The position numbers and the translations under genes are program-made. 64,000 bases of DNA from Malachius bipustulatus. Taxonomy: Eukaryota > Arthropoda > Insecta > Coleoptera > Melyridae. The notes below the pieces were generated by a model. The model had not been told where the DNA came from and ran no database searches. It saw nothing but the letters and a program-made list of their open reading frames with translations. Below, piece by piece: positions 60,201 through 64,000 of the stretch. The stretch's first letter is position 1. Every line of letters begins with the position of its first letter. The stretch lies in the NCBI GenBank assembly GCA_910589415.1, contig OU342634.1, forward strand, positions 25,851,144 to 25,915,143, given 5' to 3'.

Positions 60201-63200
60201 AATGGTAGTGGCGGCGGCTCGTGAATTGCAAAGTTAGTGAAGTGTAGATTCTATCTAGGACAAGGGGTCAACTCGAATTGTTTTGTCTATTTTTTTAAAT
60301 GTCGATTTTACTGCAAGGTCCGGTCAGATCGAAAACGCGATTTTTGCAATGTCCGGTTTGACAAGGTCTAGTTAGCTCAAAAACTCGAGCTTTGTGAAAC
60401 TGGACCTTCTGAATTAAGAGCTTGTAAAAAATTATTAAAATCGAGGTGGCAGACCTTGGCAAAAATATAATTTTATTGCAAAAAAATTGAGCTGACTAGA
60501 CTTTGTACCAGACCTTAACAATATATTGGAGCTGACCGGGACAAAAAAAGTCGATCTGACGGATCGATAACGGTGGTAGTCAACGCCACTGTCAACGTCT
60601 GTATCTTGTGCAATGTGCCTGTAATCTGTTAATCTCAGCGACGAAAATTGTTGAGGAAAATCTCGCACTTTATGAAGAAGGGGGCGGGGGTCTTTATAGG
60701 TTTCGGTGATGGTACTGCCGGTGCTTGTATCCATGGTGTGTTGGTGTTGGTGTTGGTGTTTGACACGTGCATATACTCGAAATGTTAGCTAGCCAAAATA
60801 TTCGCTTTGGAATAAAATGAAGTTCTTGATCTGTTACCGAAAAACCACATTGCCAAAACTTCTGATGCTGTTTATAATTATTATGACAGGCATGTTCAGG
60901 ATATTTTTAGTATCCCATATCCTACATCTAATCAGGAGATTTGATCGGTCAAGGTTGAGTGTAACTAACTAATAAAGACTCTTCTATGTCAGTTAGCTTT
61001 TTTGTCATTTTGAGAAATACTGAAGAAAACTAAGAAAATATCCCGTTAAGTTCATTAGTCCAAGGTGATGGTAATACTTGGTAGATGTACATCTTGATGA
61101 AAAGGTTTTTTTGCTTCAGCTCACCAAAAAGATGCGATCTGGAAAATTCAATTCCATACTGGTGAAGGAAGTGCCCTTTCTGCCTGACTGATTGACACTG
61201 GACGTCCAGTCAGCTATCCGCGATTGCCAGTGTTGCCACTACTTACATGTCATTAGAAACAACTGATTTCAATCAATTGGTTTTTGAGATATTTTTTTCA
61301 GGTGTTATTTGACTATTAGTATAATATTTTGACAATCTACAGGTCTTTTTGAAGAGGGCAAAGACTTGAGCAGCTATCATCAGCAACATTTAAAATGAGA
61401 TTTGTACTAATGATGCACTTTGTATGAATATTGCATGATGCATGATTGCGGTATGCAATTGCATGTTTTTGCACGAATAAGCTGAAAAAACCGGACACTG
61501 GATGTTTTAACCATAATTCAATTTATTTAATTTGTTTCCCATACTTTTGAACTGCTATTAGTGAAGCAGCGCAAAAGTCTACTTGAAGAATTTATTTCGT
61601 AAGCCCATTAGGCCACCCTGTATACAAGTTTACGATGCTAATTAAAATTTACGCCAGTATTTTTACAACTGTGATGATCACAATTACACAGAATTACAGT
61701 TGATTTTGTAGTATTGCAATATTTAAGCAAGTAGGTGGATACAATATTTACCAATTTGCGTTTATTTGTTCAACTAATGGATTTCCCTATTTAACATATT
61801 ATCGATCTCCGACGTGATTAAAAAGTTGAGCTGGTGCTGCGTGATGGTACCCGTGGTAAAGAAAACTGGTGAACTTTTTCATCGGATTCCGATTCCAGCA
61901 AGTGCCATATCGTAATCTTCTTAATGCGGTAATACAACACAGGACGGCCAGCCGCCTCTTCAAACACGACAAATTAACAATAAAGAGCGCTGGTTTAATA
62001 GTCCCAAAGCATCTTCGTTAAATGTCTAATAGCCTTACCGTGTAGTTCTTGCTGGGTGTTTACATGAGACAAGCACTCAGCAGTTCTTGCTGATGCGGCA
62101 GATGCCAAACACACAGGTAAATGAAATGCAAATATACTCAAGATACTTCGTCCATCCATCATCGGACCAGATACAGACCGCACCGACATCACACACTGTT
62201 TTGATATTATATTTCCGCTTCAGTTCCCATGCATACAAAAACTACATGGCCGGTTGTTATCTTTCGATGTTGACTCTGGCCAGATCCAGATATCTCCCTC
62301 GTCCGATCGCGAGAAGACATTTCTACCGGCAGGTGATCCTTCTTTATCGACATCGATGTTTGGTAAGTCTCTCAATGCGGCAAGGGAAGACGGATTGGAC
62401 GAAATTATGGGTGTGAACTTTTGTTCCTTAAATTACAGAGGAACTATAGCAGTTACTCACCAGAAAACAGTCATTGATGAAAAAAATCGACATCACTTGT
62501 GTAAAACCGAACAGTGAAGCTAATTTTATCTGAACGAATTCGTGAATAAAATTTTGGATGTCAAGTAATAGAAAACTTACCTGAAATTTATTTCAACCAG
62601 CAAAAGTAACAAGTAACAAGCCACACAGCGAGAATCAGAATATAAGCGACTAAAAGTCGCGGATCAGAATCCGTGACAAAACACTCACTCTGCTGTTAAA
62701 ATACTTAACAATAAACTCACCAGTAATTTCATCAATTTCGAAAGCTCCATCAGCCCCAGTAACAGAGTACCTCACCAATCCATTCTTTCCCAAGTCACCA
62801 TCCCTGGCCTCTACCATACCAACTCTCACATTTTCTTGTACGCCCTCTTCTATAGTCCACTTATACGTTCCCTGAGTGAAGACAGGCGCCAAGTCGTTGA
62901 TATCTCCCACAGTTACTGAGACCGTGGCAGTGGCTGTGAGTGCAGGTGTGCCGTGGTCACTGGCCAAAATCGGAAGACGATAATTAGGGACAGTTTCTCG
63001 GTCAAGCGGTCGGCGCAAGTACAGCCATCCAGTATCGGGAAAAATCCCGAAAGTTGTGCAGTTGGGAAGGGAGTATGTGAGGCGAGCATTATTGCCCGTG
63101 TCGTGATCTATAGCGGTCACTTGGAGAATCTTAAAAATAAAATATTTTTTTAGAAATATGCCAGTCATCATAAATTGGTAACACTTACTTTTGTATTCAC

Positions 63201-64000
63201 TTTGTTGCCTTCATCCACCACCACGTCGTAAGCCTTTCGCTCGAAAATCGGCTCGTGATCGTTGACATCCTGCACCTCGATCAGGATAGTAACGTTGCCT
63301 TCCCTTTGTGGTTTTCCGCCATCTCTCGCCGTCACCAGGACCTGGTACCGACGACGGGCTTCGTAATCGAGGGATCGTCGAAGCTGAACGGCGCCAGTTC
63401 GCGAGTCCACTTCAAAGGGTCCGCCCGAGGGAGACGTCAGTCGATAGACCACCTGACCGTTTTGTTGGGAATCCCGATCGATGGCTCGCACGTGCAAGAA
63501 GGGGACGTTCGGGAGATGGGACTCCGGTAGGGATATGCGCAGAGGAGAGTGAGGGAAAGCCGGGGGATTGTCATTGGTGTCGGTGATGTCAATCGAAACC
63601 TGAAGAAAAATATGCTATTAGTCTAAAAAATTAGGTATCCAAAATTGATTTCATTTTGGTCATATTTTGATGCATTTTTCGATAAGGTTTTACAAGGTCC
63701 GGTCAGATCTGAAATGCAATTTTTGCAGTATATGGTTTGACAAAAAAAAGCTCAAAAATTCGAGCTTTTTCCAAACCGGGCTTTGTCAGACCGCATATTG
63801 CAAAAATCGCGCTTTCGAGATGACTGGACTTTGCCGAAGCAAATGTGATCTGCACCATTGAAGTGTCTAAAAGTCTGCTAAGTTATTGTTGAAGAATCGG
63901 CCGGGGTGTTATTCTGCGTTATGATAGAAATAGACCCTCAATAGACTTACTTGCGTGTGCCCATAAACTGGTGGGGAGCCACTGGTAGCTTGTATATTCA
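50201..64000 (-). CDS. ds: dachsous, giant atypical cadherin (3' part, 10 exons, 5' end outside window)
   Basis: Exons 64000-63951 (partial), 63599-63189, 63129-62721, 58465-57963, 57899-56816, 56759-56045, 55963-54534, 54462-54180, 52918-51318 and 51258-50201 join with GT-AG sites and matching phases into about 2,510 codons. They encode roughly 19 cadherin repeats (DxNDNxPxF linkers and AxDxDxGxN calcium motifs), a transmembrane helix LGLLIALILLLITFGAVFVF, and a cytoplasmic tail containing HSEEELAGSYNWDYLLDWGP followed by QYQPLAHVFSEIARLKDD, the tail motif of Dachsous proteins. It ends DTELRI at TAA 50203-50201. Known role: a cell-surface ligand for Fat, controlling planar polarity and Hippo-dependent growth. 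Full-length Ds has about 27 repeats, so about a third of the protein and the signal peptide lie beyond 64000. Confidence 0.95.
51318..52918 (-). CDS. ds: ds exon with last cadherin repeats and transmembrane helix
   Basis: Starts at TTTACTTTCAG|GATTAAA (completing Arg) and ends CAATTCAG|GTAAGAC. Linkers IEDVNDNAPSF and LSDDNDNEPKF are followed by degenerate ones (ESKDEFHPQF). The membrane helix lies at about 51530-51605, followed by LRNKRNKK as the cytoplasmic stop-transfer. Confidence 0.95.
52919..54179 (-). other. ds: ds intron with clustered TGACGTCA-type words
   Basis: 1.26 kb. The block ACGTCATTCTCACGTCACTA with CGTCATTCGACGTC recurs at about 53517, 53778 and (diverged) 54080, along with isolated TGACGTCA at 53038 and 53833. 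No gene is seen. Confidence 0.7.
54180..54462 (-). CDS. ds: ds exon, short cadherin segment
   Basis: Acceptor TTTATTCAG|CAACC, donor GAATACAG|GTAAGG. It encodes TVELLVVNASDVDTGDNARI to QREYR, a repeat whose final linker is not the usual DxNDN. Confidence 0.93.
54534..55963 (-). CDS. ds: ds exon, about four cadherin repeats
   Basis: Begins LFDRETQDQYSFLVVASDRG (after G|A) and ends TTTIP. Linkers are ISDVNDNKPQF, LLDQNDNSPKF, VLDINDNIPTF and VADVNDNAPVF, plus one degenerate linker (VGDHSYNTLRL) lacking the Asn-Asp calcium ligands. Confidence 0.95.
56045..56759 (-). CDS. ds: ds exon, two cadherin repeats
   Basis: Acceptor TTCTTCTTCCAG|ATGGAAA, donor CTACTGG|GTGAGT. Linkers are VIDVNDHSPEF and VEDQNDNDPKF. 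It ends SGVITTTG, which continues into LFDRE of the next exon. Confidence 0.95.
56816..57899 (-). CDS. ds: ds exon, cadherin repeats with an inserted Ser/Gly run
   Basis: Acceptor GTTCTTTCAG|GTAAGAG, donor AATAAAA|GTAAGT. Linkers are IDDVNDNYPQW, VTDCNDNHPKF and a degenerate VDESEDEAPKF. A (SSG)n run replaces a loop in one repeat (57407-57446). Confidence 0.95.
57900..57962 (-). other. ds: 63 nt ds intron in frame without stops
   Basis: A phase-0 intron with length a multiple of three and no in-frame stop, so the genomic frame runs through it (encoding VSYFFIAKPP...). The clean join LVFR|VRENVN and good splice sites show it is an intron. Confidence 0.9.
57963..58465 (-). CDS. ds: ds exon, cadherin repeats
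   Basis: Acceptor TTTTTTTTCAG|GTGAAAT, donor TTTTTCGA|GTAAGT (phase 0). It encodes EIRTKSKIDREKKEFYDLVV, VLDINDNAPEI, AVDPDKGNNAS and VLDLNDNRPTF. Confidence 0.95.
60312..60570. repeat. Dispersed TCCGGTCAG repeat, copy B
   Basis: Words AAGGTCCGGTCAG, CGATTTTTGCAATGTCCGG, TTAGCTCAAAAACTCGAGCT and GGAGCTGACCGG. The arrangement is partly inverted. Confidence 0.6.
60735..60761. repeat. (GGTGTT)n microsatellite
   Basis: About four GGTGTT units in the ds intron. Confidence 0.8.
62721..63129 (-). CDS. ds: ds exon, cadherin repeat
   Basis: Acceptor TATTTTTAAG|ATTCTCC, donor ATTACTG|GTGAGT. Contains AIDHDTGNNARL, LDRETVPNY, VGDINDLAPVF and ARDGDLGKNG, and ends FEIDEITG. Confidence 0.94.
63189..63599 (-). 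CDS. ds: ds exon, cadherin repeat
   Basis: Acceptor TTTTCTTCAG|GTTTCG, donor ATACAAAA|GTAAGT, phase 0 on both sides. Starts in the linker DITDTNDNPPAF, then HVRAIDRDSQQNG, LDYEARRRY and VQDVNDHEPIF. Confidence 0.95.
63690..63840. repeat. Dispersed TCCGGTCAG repeat, copy C, palindromic
   Basis: AAGGTCCGGTCAGATCTGAA ... AAAGCTCAAAAATTCGAGCTTTTT ... GGACTTTGCC. The two halves are diverged complements centred on the GCTC...GAGC stem. It lies in the ds intron 63600-63950. Confidence 0.6.
63951..64000 (-). CDS. ds: ds exon, partial at window edge
   Basis: Sixteen codons (IQATSGSPPVYGHTQ) before the donor ACACGCAA|GTAAGT. They join in phase 0 to VSIDITDTNDN. The exon continues outside the window. 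Confidence 0.85.

Larger units (their letters stand above)
58466..62720 (-). other. ds: ds intron (4.3 kb)
   Basis: Contains a TCCGGTCAG-type dispersed repeat (60312-60570), a (GGTGTT)n microsatellite (60735-60761), a lone CACCCTGTATA word (61612), and a balanced-composition patch at about 61880-62420 with competing open frames on both strands that I do not recognise. Confidence 0.7.

Noticed and set aside
1..64000. CRISPR arrays, bacterial operons, rRNA operons
   Set aside because: No evenly spaced repeat-spacer arrays or prokaryotic gene layout. The only rRNA-like sequence is the 5S-derived SINE head.

Overview
The window is AT-rich, repeat-dense animal DNA with short introns bounded by GT-AG sites. 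It carries two recognisable insect developmental genes, both on the minus strand. The Vnd-type homeodomain and the Dachsous protein place it in an arthropod. The many TAGGTACCTA-type words and poly-A/T stretches fit a hemipteran (aphid, mealybug or similar), but a lepidopteran is not excluded and I cannot name a species.

Layout. From 1 to 11.7 kb the window is intergenic and packed with inverted-repeat (foldback) elements. It includes a duplicated block with an N-terminal fragment that looks like a Crypton-type tyrosine recombinase. From 22153 down to 12029 lies vnd (ventral nervous system defective, NK-2 class homeobox). I reconstructed it as four coding exons whose splice phases all match, giving a 323-residue protein with the leucine/tryptophan-rich N-terminal block, TN motif, NK-2 homeodomain with Tyr54, NK2-specific domain and a terminal VWW. 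Its first intron holds a 1 kb foldback element with ~440 bp arms. From 22 to 50 kb there is a repeat-rich interval: a three-armed foldback, a decayed mariner-type transposase (minus, 32.4-32.8 kb), two 5'-truncated non-LTR retrotransposon copies with RNase H (33.2 and 38.1 kb), a reverse-transcriptase scrap (45.1 kb), a 5S rRNA-derived SINE with a clear 12 bp target duplication (43.7 kb), and more foldbacks. A short coding-like 5' exon (37326-37432, minus) may belong to an unrecognised gene.

From 50201 to the right edge lies the 3' part of dachsous (ds), minus strand. Ten exons are in phase with each other and encode roughly 19 cadherin repeats, one transmembrane helix and the conserved cytoplasmic tail. 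The 5' end is beyond the window. vnd patterns the ventral neuroectoderm, and ds is the ligand of the Fat planar-polarity/growth pathway. Nothing here suggests they act together; they are merely neighbours.

The most unusual signal is a set of otherwise dissimilar foldback elements that share only a short terminus, (TA)TACAGGGTG...CACCCTGTA(TA). More than twenty copies of that word occur across the window.
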